A stretch of DNA of 64,000 nucleotides from Sphingomonas sp. LY29. Lineage in GTDB: Bacteria; Pseudomonadota; Alphaproteobacteria; Sphingomonadales; Sphingomonadaceae. The notes beneath the pieces were generated by a model. The model had not been told where the DNA came from and did no database searches. It worked only from the letters and a program-made list of their open reading frames with translations. The position numbers and the translations under genes are program-made. Shown here piece by piece: positions 51,674 through 60,608 of the stretch; the first letter of the stretch is position 1; each line of letters opens with the position of its first letter. Location of the stretch: the NCBI RefSeq assembly GCF_035593985.1, contig NZ_CP141587.1:434001-498000 (forward strand). The letters run 5' to 3'.

Positions 51674-52110
51674 GCCGATTCCCTCTTGTTCGCTTCGGCG
51701 CGGGTCACGTTGTCGCGGACCCGGGCCAGCGCGCTTCGAAGCGTCGCAATGTCATCCTCGTCGAAGCCAGCGAACGCCTGCCCCGACATTTCTTCGGCAA
51801 GGGCCCGCAGTTTCTGGATCAGCGGCTCAGCCTTTGGTGTCACCGCAATGCGCCAGGCCCGCCGATCCGCCGGATCGCGCTGCCGTTCGACAAAGCCCGA
51901 TTCCTCCAGCCGGTCGATGATTCGGCACGCCGTGATCGGTTCGACGTCGAGGCGGTCGGCCAACTCGACCTGCTTGATCCCCGGCTCACGAACCAGCCAC
52001 TTCAGCGCCCGCCACTGCGCGCTCGTGACGCCAAGCGTCGCCGCATGCCGATCATAGAAGCGCCTCATGGCGCGACTCGTCTCGGCAATGTCCCATGCCA
52101 ATTCTTTCAT
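51670..52110 (-). CDS. MarR family transcriptional regulator
   Basis: 146 residues with the MarR winged helix: VTSAQWRALKWLVREPGIKQVELADRLDVEPITACRIIDRLEESGFVERQRDPADRRAWRI, containing the wing DPADRRAW. It very likely represses its own emrA-emrB operon from the palindrome just upstream (52119-52142), releasing on ligand binding. ATG 52110 is the family-typical start. Confidence 0.94.
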   Translation of the reverse strand: MKELAWDIAETSRAMRRFYDRHAATLGVTSAQWRALKWLVREPGIKQVELADRLDVEPITACRIIDRLEESGFVERQRDPADRRAWRIAVTPKAEPLIQKLRALAEEMSGQAFAGFDEDDIATLRSALARVRDNVTRAEANKRESA

Positions 52111-52118
52111 GGGTGGCC

Positions 52119-52142
52119 ATATAATAAGCCTGCTTAGTATAT
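52119..52142. promoter_or_regulatory. MarR operator
   Basis: ATATAATAAGC-CT-GCTTAGTATAT: 11-bp arms with one mismatch and a 2-nt spacer, 9 nt upstream of the marR start and 49 nt before the divergent amn gene. Its size and AT-rich arms fit MarR-family binding sites; it could affect both directions. Confidence 0.75.
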
Positions 52143-52190
52143 CAAGTCGGGTCTTGCCCTTTGGTTTCCGCTCAAGCAAGCGAGCGTGGC

Positions 52191-53642
52191 ATGACCAATC
52201 GAAACGACATCGAGAACATCCTCGACGAACTTGAATCCCGCTACACCGACTCGGTGGCAAGACTGCGGTCCGCCCTCACCGCCTACGCCGCGCAAGGCGT
52301 TCGGCCCGACCCGAAGGCCCGCGATGAAGGCGCCTTCTCCTACCCCGAGCTTCGCATCGAATATGATCCCGAAACGCCGCCGCCGACCCCGGCCCGCGCC
52401 TTCGCGCGGCTGAACCAGCCAGGGATCTACACGACGTCCATTGCTCGTCCCGCGCTGTTCCGCGCCTATCTTGCCGAGCAACTGGAGCATCTCGTCCGCG
52501 ACTATCCAGTCCGGATCAGCGTCGGCGCCTCGGCCAGCGAGATCCCCTACCCGTTCGTCCTCGATGGAGGCGACCTAGACCTCGCTGGAATCTCGACCGC
52601 CGAGCTCAGTCGCTGGTTTCCCTCGACCGACCTCGTGCAGATCGGGGACGAGATTGCCGACGGCGCCTGGGACCTCGCGCTCGACCCGACGCGCCCCCTC
52701 GCCCTGTTCGACGCGCCGCGCACCGATTTCAGCCTCGCCCGGCTGAAGCACTACACCGGCACGCCGGCCGAGCATTTCCAGCGCTTCGTGCTGTTCACCA
52801 ACTACGTCCGGTACGTCGATGAATTTGTTCGTTTTGCGGTCGGCGCGCTGCGTGATCCCGACAGCCGTTTCACCGGCCTGTCGGTGCCCGGCGGCGTCTA
52901 CGACCATGGTGACCTGTCCGACGCCGAGGCGCAGATCGCCGCGGGCGTGTGGCGTCGGCACCAGATGCCGGCCTATCATCTGATGACGCCCGAGGGCGAC
53001 GGCATCACGCTGGTCAACATCGGCGTCGGCCCGTCGAACGCGAAGACGATCTGCGACCATATCGCGGTGCTCCGTCCGGAGGCGTGGCTGATGATCGGGC
53101 ACTGCGGCGGGCTCCGTCCCAGCCAGACGATCGGCGATTACGTCCTTGCCCACGCCTATCTGCGCGATGACCATGTCCTCGACGACGTGCTCCCGGTCGA
53201 GATCCCGATTCCGGCGATCGCCGAGGTGCAGACCGCGCTGTACAACGCTGCGCTGACCGTGACGTCGGAGGACGAGGACGGCCTTAAGAGTCGCTTCCGC
53301 ACGGGCACGGTCGTCACCACCGACGACCGCAATTGGGAGCTTCGCTACACACTCTCCGCGCTCCGCTTCAACCAGAGCCGAGCGGTCGCGATCGACATGG
53401 AATCAGCCACCGTTGCCGCGCAGGGTTACCGCTTTCGCGTGCCGTACGGGACCCTGCTATGCGTCTCCGACAAGCCGCTCCACGGCGAACTCAAGCTGCC
53501 CGGACAGGCCAACGCCTTTTACGAGCGCGCGATCAGTCAGCACCTTCGCATCGGCATTGAGACAATCGAACTGCTGAAGCAGGAAGGCGACGGCCTCCAC
53601 AGCCGCAAGCTGCGTAGCTTCGACGAGCCCCCGCTGCGCTGA
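52191..53642 (+). CDS. amn: AMP nucleosidase
   Basis: 483 residues. Amn hydrolyses AMP to adenine and ribose-5-phosphate. An N-terminal regulatory domain (about 1-180) is followed by a phosphorylase-fold catalytic domain with GVGPSNAKTICDHIAVLRPEAWLMIGHCGGLRP, VVTTDDRNWELR, AIDMESATVAAQGYRF and CVSDKPLHGELKLPG. ATG 52191 begins the family N-terminus. It is the first of several nucleotide-salvage genes in this region. Confidence 0.95.
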   Translation: MTNRNDIENILDELESRYTDSVARLRSALTAYAAQGVRPDPKARDEGAFSYPELRIEYDPETPPPTPARAFARLNQPGIYTTSIARPALFRAYLAEQLEHLVRDYPVRISVGASASEIPYPFVLDGGDLDLAGISTAELSRWFPSTDLVQIGDEIADGAWDLALDPTRPLALFDAPRTDFSLARLKHYTGTPAEHFQRFVLFTNYVRYVDEFVRFAVGALRDPDSRFTGLSVPGGVYDHGDLSDAEAQIAAGVWRRHQMPAYHLMTPEGDGITLVNIGVGPSNAKTICDHIAVLRPEAWLMIGHCGGLRPSQTIGDYVLAHAYLRDDHVLDDVLPVEIPIPAIAEVQTALYNAALTVTSEDEDGLKSRFRTGTVVTTDDRNWELRYTLSALRFNQSRAVAIDMESATVAAQGYRFRVPYGTLLCVSDKPLHGELKLPGQANAFYERAISQHLRIGIETIELLKQEGDGLHSRKLRSFDEPPLR

Positions 53643-53645
53643 AGC

Positions 53646-55373
53646 TCAGCGCGGAGTGACGTCGCGAACGCGCCCCAGCGCCGGAACCGTCGCCCCCACC
53701 TTCAGATAGGCCTCGAGCGCTTCGACATCGCTGCCGGCGTCGGTCGCGTCGGTCCCCTGCGCAAGCACCGTGAAGTTGTCGCCCCCCGACGCCATGAAGT
53801 TGTTCACGGTCACCCGGTACGTCGCCGCGGGATCGATCGACTTTCCGTTCAGCGCCATGGTCACGATCCGCTGACCCGTCGGGCGCGAAAGATCGTAGGA
53901 AAAGAAGAAGCCCTTGCTTGGCAGGAGGAGGTTGGGCCGCTCGGCGGTGTTCGATCCGCTGTCGAACTGCTGCTCCAGTAACGCCTTGAGCTGCACACCG
54001 GTCAGCGTCTTCACCACCAGGCTGTTTCCGAACGGCTGCATCGCGAAAATGTCGCCGAAGGTGACGCTGCCGTCAGGCGCCGGGACCAGATCGGTGCGTA
54101 CGCCGCCCGAGTTGATGAATGCGACCTCAGCGCCTTCGTCGCGGCTCGCGGCAAGCTGCGCATCGGCGATGAAGTTGCCCGCCGTCTGCTCGCGATTGTC
54201 GTCCTCTTTTTTCAAGACCGGGCCGGACAGCCGCCCGACCACGCGCGCCGCCTCGGGCTTGGCGGCGGCGACATAGCGGTCGATCAGCGCCTTGGTCTCC
54301 GGTTCGGCCGGGAATACCGGAAAGGCACTATTGACGGCGACCGACGTCCCGCCAGCCGTATAGCCTTCGCCCTGCACGATCACATTGTCGGCAGAAGACG
54401 CCACCAGCCCTTTCGCGGGGTCGATCGACAGGCGCATGTCGGTGATCAGCGTCCCATATCGCCCGGCGCTGGTCAGCAGGATCGGATCGCCCCCGCTCGG
54501 CCGTGCCCGGCGGCAGATGTAGGCGTTGTGGGTATGCCCCGACACCACCACGCCGATTGCGGGGTCGAGCCGGTCGAGGATCGGCAGTATGTCACCAGAA
54601 AGCTCCGGGCAGTTCTTGTCATTGTAGCCACCACTGGTCCTGCCACCCTGGTGGATCAGCAGCACGATCGCGTCTGCCCCGGCTGCTTTCAACGCGGGCA
54701 CGGCTGCGTTGGCGGTCGCCGCTTCGTCGGCGAAGGTCAGCCCGGCCACTCCCGCGGGCGTCACCAGAGTTCCGGTTTCCTTCAGCGTCATGCCGATGAA
54801 GCCGATCTGCACCGGCCCGAAGTCCTTGATCCCGGTCCCCGGGAATAGCGTCGATCCGTCCGCCTTCACCACGTTGGCCGCGAGATATTTGAAGCGCGCG
54901 CCCGTGAACGGCTCAACCTTGCATGGCGTTCGCGTCGTGTGCTTCTCGCACCCGCCCGACTGCATCCGCAGCAATTCGGCGCTGCCCTTGTCGAATTCGT
55001 GGTTGCCGACGGCGTTATACTCGACCCCGACCAGATTCATCGCCGATACGGCCGGTTCGTCGAGGAACAGCGCCGACACCAGCGGCGTCGCTCCGATCAT
55101 GTCGCCTGCGGAAACGGTGACGCTATACTGCTTGCCCTCGCGCAGTGCCTTCGCCGCGGCGGCGATGTGCGCGACGCCGCCGGCGGGAACCTTGACCGCA
55201 GTGCCGTCGGGCAAGGTCGCGTCGATGCTGTTCTTCGGAGGTTCCAGATTGCCGTGGAAGTCGTTGATCCCGATCAGTTGGACGTCGACCGGCCCCGCTG
55301 GCGGCGTTGGCGCGCGCGGGACGGTGGCGCATCCGGCCAGCAGCAGCAGGGAGAAGGCGGACCAGTTTCTCAA
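53646..55373 (-). CDS. lipoprotein 5'-nucleotidase/metallophosphatase (UshA family)
   Basis: 575 residues. A lipobox LLAGC is at the N-terminus, so it is anchored in the envelope. The metallophosphatase domain has GINDFHGNLEP, SAGDMIGATP, VGNHEFDKGS and VVSGHTHNAYIC; the C-terminal 5'-nucleotidase domain has NREQTAGNFIADAQL and NSGGVRTDL. It should dephosphorylate external nucleotides to nucleosides. TTG 55373 is the preferred start because GGAG lies 9 nt upstream; an in-frame TTG at 55388 is the alternative. Confidence 0.92.
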   Translation of the reverse strand: MRNWSAFSLLLLAGCATVPRAPTPPAGPVDVQLIGINDFHGNLEPPKNSIDATLPDGTAVKVPAGGVAHIAAAAKALREGKQYSVTVSAGDMIGATPLVSALFLDEPAVSAMNLVGVEYNAVGNHEFDKGSAELLRMQSGGCEKHTTRTPCKVEPFTGARFKYLAANVVKADGSTLFPGTGIKDFGPVQIGFIGMTLKETGTLVTPAGVAGLTFADEAATANAAVPALKAAGADAIVLLIHQGGRTSGGYNDKNCPELSGDILPILDRLDPAIGVVVSGHTHNAYICRRARPSGGDPILLTSAGRYGTLITDMRLSIDPAKGLVASSADNVIVQGEGYTAGGTSVAVNSAFPVFPAEPETKALIDRYVAAAKPEAARVVGRLSGPVLKKEDDNREQTAGNFIADAQLAASRDEGAEVAFINSGGVRTDLVPAPDGSVTFGDIFAMQPFGNSLVVKTLTGVQLKALLEQQFDSGSNTAERPNLLLPSKGFFFSYDLSRPTGQRIVTMALNGKSIDPAATYRVTVNNFMASGGDNFTVLAQGTDATDAGSDVEALEAYLKVGATVPALGRVRDVTPR

Positions 55374-55442
55374 CGCACGACACTCCAAGGTTCTCAGCCA
55401 GTTTCTTGGCTTTCACTCGTTGCACCGCCTAAGGTCGATTTC

Positions 55443-55886
55443 ATGACAGACCAAGAGCTGATTGCCGCCGCCCGCGCCGCCGCGCTTCGCGCCTACGCCC
55501 CATACTCCCGATTCTCGGTCGGCTGCGCGATCGAAAGCGTCGACGGCCGCGTGGTTACCGGCGCCAATATGGAAAACGCCTGTTACCGGCTTGGCGTCTG
55601 TGCGGAGATCAGCGCGCTTACGGCAGCCCAAGCCGCCTTCGGGCTCGACCAGATCGCGCGAATCGCGGTGGCGGGCGGCGACGGATCGGGCGACGAGCTA
55701 GCCGGGGCCGGCACCGTCACGCCGTGCGGCGGGTGCCGGCAGTCGATCCTGGAAGCGGCGCAACTCGGCCATCGCGACATCGAGATCCTCTGCAGTTCGG
55801 GCGACGGTAACAGCCTCGACCGTCACCACATCCTCGACCTCATCCCCCACGGCTTCGGACCAGCGAGCCTCGAAGACGCAGGATGA
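55443..55886 (+). CDS. cdd: cytidine deaminase
   Basis: 147 residues. Zinc-site motifs: GANMENACYRLGVCAEISAL (Cys and proton-shuttle Glu in CAE) and TPCGGCRQSILE, the three-Cys type of small tetrameric CDA. It converts cytidine and deoxycytidine to uridine forms. It overlaps the next gene by ATGA. Confidence 0.95.
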   Translation: MTDQELIAAARAAALRAYAPYSRFSVGCAIESVDGRVVTGANMENACYRLGVCAEISALTAAQAAFGLDQIARIAVAGGDGSGDELAGAGTVTPCGGCRQSILEAAQLGHRDIEILCSSGDGNSLDRHHILDLIPHGFGPASLEDAG

Positions 55887-56638
55887 GCAGCCTCGGCGCC
55901 ATCATCGGCGCGATGGAGCGCCACGGCGATATCCATCGTGCTAAGCTGAGCGACAATTGGATGCAGGGCCGCACCGCTTATGGCGGCGCCTCGTCCGCGC
56001 TGGCGCTGGCCGCCACCGAAGCTGCCTTCCCCGACCTGCCACCGCTCCGCACGGCGCAGGTTGCTTTCGTCGGCCCGCTTGGTGGTGAGCTCAAGCTTCG
56101 ACCGACGCTGCTTCGTCAGGGAAGGAGCGCCAGCTTCGTGAGGGTCGAGGTATCGAGCGACGAAAAGCTGGGACTGATCGCGCTGCTCCTGTTCGCGACT
56201 GAGCGGCACTCCGCGATCCACATTGCGCCGTCGACAATCGTTCCCCCGCCGCGCGGCGAGACGTTGCAGGCGCCGCCGCAAATCGCCTTCGTGCAGAATT
56301 TCGAGGTCCGCGATGCCGGGACGATCGATCGCGGCTTCGTGCGCTGGGCGCGGATGGTGGGCGAGGATGGATTGTCGCCTGCCGTCGAACTGATCGCGAT
56401 CGGCGACATTCTGCCGCCCGCCGCGCTGGTCGCGGCGCCGGGCCCTGGCCCGATCAGCACGATCGCCTGGCAACTCGACCTGCTCCGCCCCAATCCCGTC
56501 AGCAGCGACGGCTGGTGGCTAGCGACCGCGGAGGCCGGACACGCGGAGAATGGTCTCAGTGCGCAGAGCATGACCCTGCACGACAGCGACGGTCGACTGG
56601 CCGCCATGGCCAGCCAGCAGGTCGCCTTATTTCTCTAG
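55883..56638 (+). CDS. thioesterase family protein (double hot-dog, TesB/FadM-like)
   Basis: 251 residues with two hot-dog halves: DNWMQGRTAYGGASSALALAA at the N-terminus and SSDGWWLATAEAGHAENGLSAQSMTLHDSDGRLAAMASQQVALFL at the C-terminus, the TesB-type active-site region. It probably hydrolyses acyl-CoA esters; substrate not known. It is coupled to cdd by a 4-bp overlap, although the functions are unrelated. Confidence 0.87.
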   Translation: MSSLGAIIGAMERHGDIHRAKLSDNWMQGRTAYGGASSALALAATEAAFPDLPPLRTAQVAFVGPLGGELKLRPTLLRQGRSASFVRVEVSSDEKLGLIALLLFATERHSAIHIAPSTIVPPPRGETLQAPPQIAFVQNFEVRDAGTIDRGFVRWARMVGEDGLSPAVELIAIGDILPPAALVAAPGPGPISTIAWQLDLLRPNPVSSDGWWLATAEAGHAENGLSAQSMTLHDSDGRLAAMASQQVALFL

Positions 56639-56654
56639 CTGCGAACGGGCTGGA

Positions 56655-57605
56655 CTAGGCCAGTTTGATTTCGCGCAACCGCTCGAGAAGATACTCGTGG
56701 CTGCTGATTGGCGGCCATTTCGGCTCTTCGCCTCCCGGGACGGTGCCGGGCAGCGCTTCGATGACGAAGTCGGGCCGGAAGTGCAGGAAAAACGGCATCG
56801 AGTAACGCGCCTTCGACGCACGATCGGGCGCGGGATTGACGACGCGGTGGCTGGTCGAGCGCAGCCGGCCATTGGTCAGGCGCTGCAGCATGTCGCCGAT
56901 GTTGACGACGAGCTCGCCCGGCTTGGGGCTGACCGGCAGCCAGCGGCCGTCCTTGGTCTTGAGCTCAAGACCCGCCTCTTCGGCGCCGAGCAGCAACGTG
57001 ATCGTGTTGATGTCCTCATGCGCGCCGGCACGGATATGGTTGCCCGACGGCGTATCGATCGGCGGATAGTGGAGCAGCCGCATGACGCTGTTGCCGTCGC
57101 GGACGGTGTCGGTGAAATAGTCCTCGTCGACCTTCAGGTAACGCGCAACGGCGCGAAGGATCTTGAGGCCTGCCTCGTCGAACGCTTCGTAGAGCGCGAG
57201 GAAAGTTTCCTTGAAGCCCGGCACTTCCTCCGGCCAGACGTTGTCCCCCATGACGTCACGGAACTTGTGCCCGGCGGCCAACTCGCGACCCACGTGCCAG
57301 AATTCCTTCAGGTCGTGCGCCGTCGCGCCCTTCGCGGTTTCCACGCCGAACGCGGTGTAGCCCCGTGCGCCACCGCTGCCGGCAAGCAGATACTTGCGCT
57401 TGGTTTCCTCGGGCAGCGCGAAGAACGCCTTTGCCTTCGCTTCGGCGTCGTCGATCAGGTCCTGCGAAATGCCGTGGTCGCGGATGATCGCGAAGCCATA
57501 TTCTTCGAAGCTGACGCCAACTGCATCGCTGAACCATTCGGGATCACGGGCGGCGTCGTTCAACGACACGGACGCGACGGAGTCGCTGGTAATTACATCG
57601 GTCAT
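56655..57605 (-). CDS. 2-oxoglutarate/Fe(II)-dependent dioxygenase, isopenicillin N synthase-like
   Basis: 316 residues of the double-stranded beta-helix family. The iron triad is visible: His and Asp in AGAHEDINTITLLLG and His in STSHRVVNP, with the 2-oxoglutarate Arg in ARYSMPFFLH. N-terminal DIOX_N features (EEYGFAIIRDHGIS) are present. It is not expected to make beta-lactams; close relatives act in diverse oxidations. Substrate unknown. It is 20 nt downstream of the nucleoside transporter on the same strand. Confidence 0.92.
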   Translation of the reverse strand: MTDVITSDSVASVSLNDAARDPEWFSDAVGVSFEEYGFAIIRDHGISQDLIDDAEAKAKAFFALPEETKRKYLLAGSGGARGYTAFGVETAKGATAHDLKEFWHVGRELAAGHKFRDVMGDNVWPEEVPGFKETFLALYEAFDEAGLKILRAVARYLKVDEDYFTDTVRDGNSVMRLLHYPPIDTPSGNHIRAGAHEDINTITLLLGAEEAGLELKTKDGRWLPVSPKPGELVVNIGDMLQRLTNGRLRSTSHRVVNPAPDRASKARYSMPFFLHFRPDFVIEALPGTVPGGEEPKWPPISSHEYLLERLREIKLA

Positions 57606-57625
57606 GTCAGTCTCTTAGCAAAAAT

Positions 57626-58900
57626 CTAGGCGATCATCAGCCCCGCCAACGCGGCGCTCATCAGGTTGGCAAGGCTGCCCGCCAGCAACGCGCGAAGGCC
57701 GAGCTTCGCGATCATCGGGCGCTGGTTGGGAGCAAGGTTGCCGGTCACCGCCATCTGGATCGCGATCGAGGAGAAATTGGCGAACCCGCACAGCGCAAAG
57801 GTGACGATGGCGCGGCTGCGTTCGCTGAGCGCTCCGGCCTGAAGCGCGCCGAGGTCGATGAAGGCGACGAATTCGTTGAGCACGATCTTGGTGCCGAACA
57901 GGCCCCCGGCGATCCCCGCTTCGTTCCACGGAATGCCGATCAGGAACATCACCGGCGCGAACAGCGTGCCGACGATCGCCTGGAAGCTGAGGTCCGGATA
58001 GCCAAACCAACCACCGACCCCGCCAAGGATTCCGTTGGCGAGCGCGACCAATGCCACGAACGCCAAGACCATCGCGCCGACGGCGACCGCCAGCTTCACG
58101 CCGGTCTGCGCACCCTGCGCGGCGGCCATGATGATGTTCGCGGGGCGCTCGCCCTCTTCGAACGTGTCGACGTCGATCTGATCTTCCGGCGCGCCCGTCG
58201 CGACGCCGCCCTCGAGCGGAAGCTCACCGGCAGCGGCGGGCTCGTCGGGCATGATCAGCTTTGCCATCAGGATGCCGCCCGGCGCCGACATGAATGCCGC
58301 GGCAAGCAGGAACGGCAGATATTCCGGCCCGAGCAATCCGGCGTAGGCAGCGAGGATCGTCCCGGCGACGCCGGCCATGCCGACCGCCATCAACGTGAAC
58401 AGGTGACTCGGCGGCAGCGCCGCGAGATACGGTCGTACGACCAACGGGCTTTCCGACTGGCCGACGAAGATGTTGGCCGCGGCGCCAAGGCTCTCGACGC
58501 GGCTGACCCCCGTCACCCAGCCGATCGCTCCGCCGACCCAGCGCACGACGCGCTGCATGATGCCAAGGTGGTAGAGGATCGCGACCAGGCTGGCGAAGAA
58601 CACGATCACCGGCAGCGCCGCGATCGCGAAGGTGTTGGCAAGCGGGTTGCTCGCGGTCGGGCCGAACAGGAACTCGGTCCCCTTGGTCGCATAGCCGAGC
58701 AGATTGGACACGCCGTCCGACATGCCCTGGATAGCCGCGCGACCCCATGACGTGCGCAGAACGAGCAACGCGATCAGCGCCTGCAGCGCGAAGGCCGAGC
58801 CCACTACGCGCAGGCGAATCGCCTTGCGATTGGACGAAAAGGCGACGGCGATCAGGATTATGACGGCAATGCCGGCAAGGCCGAGCAACGTATGATTCAT
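57626..58900 (-). CDS. CNT-family concentrative nucleoside transporter (NupC-like)
   Basis: 424 residues with about 10 membrane segments. GAAANIFVGQSESPLVVRPYL and the later ALCGFANFSSIAIQM motif are CNT nucleoside/cation-binding signatures. It should take up nucleosides with protons or sodium. A cytoplasmic loop of about 60 residues (around 220-285) is rich in Asp/Glu. It fits with the nearby nucleotidase, deaminase and kinase. Confidence 0.94.
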   Translation of the reverse strand: MNHTLLGLAGIAVIILIAVAFSSNRKAIRLRVVGSAFALQALIALLVLRTSWGRAAIQGMSDGVSNLLGYATKGTEFLFGPTASNPLANTFAIAALPVIVFFASLVAILYHLGIMQRVVRWVGGAIGWVTGVSRVESLGAAANIFVGQSESPLVVRPYLAALPPSHLFTLMAVGMAGVAGTILAAYAGLLGPEYLPFLLAAAFMSAPGGILMAKLIMPDEPAAAGELPLEGGVATGAPEDQIDVDTFEEGERPANIIMAAAQGAQTGVKLAVAVGAMVLAFVALVALANGILGGVGGWFGYPDLSFQAIVGTLFAPVMFLIGIPWNEAGIAGGLFGTKIVLNEFVAFIDLGALQAGALSERSRAIVTFALCGFANFSSIAIQMAVTGNLAPNQRPMIAKLGLRALLAGSLANLMSAALAGLMIA

Positions 58901-58925
58901 GATGGGACCGCCCCTCCCCGAGCGT

Positions 58926-59501
58926 TTACCAGGTGACGCCTTGTGCAGCGCTTCCGGCGCCCGCGTCCAGTAGGTCTAGCGCGGCTTCGGCCGAATCCGC
59001 TTTGAGCAATTGCGCACGCCGCGCTTCACTCAGGAATCCGCTGGCCGAAACATGGTCCATGAAGTCGGCCAGTCCGTCCCAGAATCCGTTCACGTTGAGC
59101 AGGCAAAAGGGCTTGGCGTGGTAGCCAAGCGCGTTCCACGTCCACGCCTCGAACAACTCGTCGAGTGTGCCGATGCCGCCGGGCAAGGCGATGAACGCAT
59201 CGCACAATTCGGTCATGCGCGCTTTCCGCTCATGCATGTTGGCGACCTGGTGAAGCTCGGTCAGTCCGCGGTGCGCGACTTCGTGATCGACCAGCGCCTG
59301 CGGGATGACTCCGTAGACGCGGCCACCGGCGGCCAGCATTTCGTCGGCGATGATCCCCATCAGGCCGAGGCGGCCACCGCCATAGACGAGATCGATCCCG
59401 CGTGCCGCCATCGCACGAACCAGGACGCGCGCCGCGTCGGCGAACACTGGATCGGCGCCGTTAGCGGAACCGCAATAAACGGCGATGCGACCGATGCTCA
59501 C
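58926..59501 (-). CDS. LOG-family nucleoside 5'-monophosphate phosphoribohydrolase (TIGR00730)
   Basis: 191 residues: RIAVYCGSANGADP at the N-terminus, YGGGRLGLMG, and the catalytic PGGIGTLDELFEAWTW block. LOG enzymes release the base from (cytokinin) ribotides; bacterial members also cleave AMP and other NMPs. The GTG start at 59501 overlaps the adenosine kinase stop (GTGA), so the two are coupled. The next gene downstream is the nucleoside transporter. Confidence 0.92.
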   Translation of the reverse strand: MSIGRIAVYCGSANGADPVFADAARVLVRAMAARGIDLVYGGGRLGLMGIIADEMLAAGGRVYGVIPQALVDHEVAHRGLTELHQVANMHERKARMTELCDAFIALPGGIGTLDELFEAWTWNALGYHAKPFCLLNVNGFWDGLADFMDHVSASGFLSEARRAQLLKADSAEAALDLLDAGAGSAAQGVTW

Positions 59502-60484
59502 AGCTTCACCAATTGCTTCAGATCGGCGATCGGCCGGGCGCCATAATGCGTGATGACTTCGCCTGCGGCGATCGCGCCGGTCCACAGGCAGCGCTCGAGC
59601 CCGGCCTTGCGCGCCCGCGCCGCCAGGAAGCCGGCCGCGAACAAATCGCCCGCGCCGGTCGTGTCGACGACTTGCGCGACCGGCGCGGCAGGGATCGAAA
59701 TCCGCTCTCCGTTGGCAATCGCGGTCGCGCCCTCTGCCCCGCGCGTAACGACCAGCGTGTCGACCTTGGTCGCAAGCTCGGTCAGCGCGGTTTCGGGATC
59801 GGTGCGCCCGGTCAGCTGCAGCGCCTCGTCCATGTTGGCGAACAGCAGGTCGATTCCGCCACTGTCGATCATCGCCGAAAAGCCTTCACGGCGCCCGGCG
59901 ATGCACACGCTCTCGCTCAGTGTGAAGGCGACTTCGCGCCCCGCTTCATGCGCGAACTCGACCGCCTTCATCATCGCGGCGCGCGGCTTGTCCGGTCCCC
60001 AAAGATAGCCCTCGAGGTAGAGGATCGATGCCGACGCGATCAGGTCGCGATCGATCGCATCGACGCTCAACTCATGACTGGCGCCGGGCGACGTGTTCAT
60101 GGTCCGCTGACCGTCGGCGGTCACCAGGATCAGGCAGCGCCCGGTCGGCGGGCCGTCGGCAAGCGCGGGCGTGTCGAAGCGCACGCCGAGCGCGTGCATG
60201 TCATGTTCGAAGATCGAGCCGAGCTGGTCGTCGGCCACCTGTCCGATGAAGGCGGCGTTGCCACCCATCGCTGCGATCCCGGCCATCGAATTGGCCGCGG
60301 ATCCGCCCGACATCTCGCGCGCGGTACCCATCGCCGCATAGAGCGTGTCCGCCTGCGTCGGCGTCAGCAGCTGCATCGACCCCTTCGGCAGGCGATGCTC
60401 GGTCAAAAAGGCGTCGTCGCACGACGCGATCACGTCGACGATCGCATCGCCCATGGCCAAAATGTCGATCGTGGCGTCCGGCAT
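59498..60484 (-). CDS. PfkB-family adenosine kinase
   Basis: 328 residues of ribokinase fold. MSGGSAANSMAGIAAMG is the substrate-lid region; VVDTTGAGDLFAAGFL holds the catalytic Asp and anion hole. Alphaproteobacterial members of this type act as adenosine kinase, forming AMP from imported adenosine. It is coupled to the LOG gene and followed by the nucleoside transporter, making a salvage operon. Confidence 0.9.
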   Translation of the reverse strand: MPDATIDILAMGDAIVDVIASCDDAFLTEHRLPKGSMQLLTPTQADTLYAAMGTAREMSGGSAANSMAGIAAMGGNAAFIGQVADDQLGSIFEHDMHALGVRFDTPALADGPPTGRCLILVTADGQRTMNTSPGASHELSVDAIDRDLIASASILYLEGYLWGPDKPRAAMMKAVEFAHEAGREVAFTLSESVCIAGRREGFSAMIDSGGIDLLFANMDEALQLTGRTDPETALTELATKVDTLVVTRGAEGATAIANGERISIPAAPVAQVVDTTGAGDLFAAGFLAARARKAGLERCLWTGAIAAGEVITHYGARPIADLKQLVKL

Positions 60485-60608
60485 CAGCGCGCTTCGCTAA
60501 GTCCTGCAAAAGTGTCGGGAAAGGCGACGCCGCCTAACCGTCAGACCGCACCCGGTCAAACATGAAATGGCTTGCGAGCGGCGGCGAAGCCGTTACGCAA
60601 TCGCGCCG

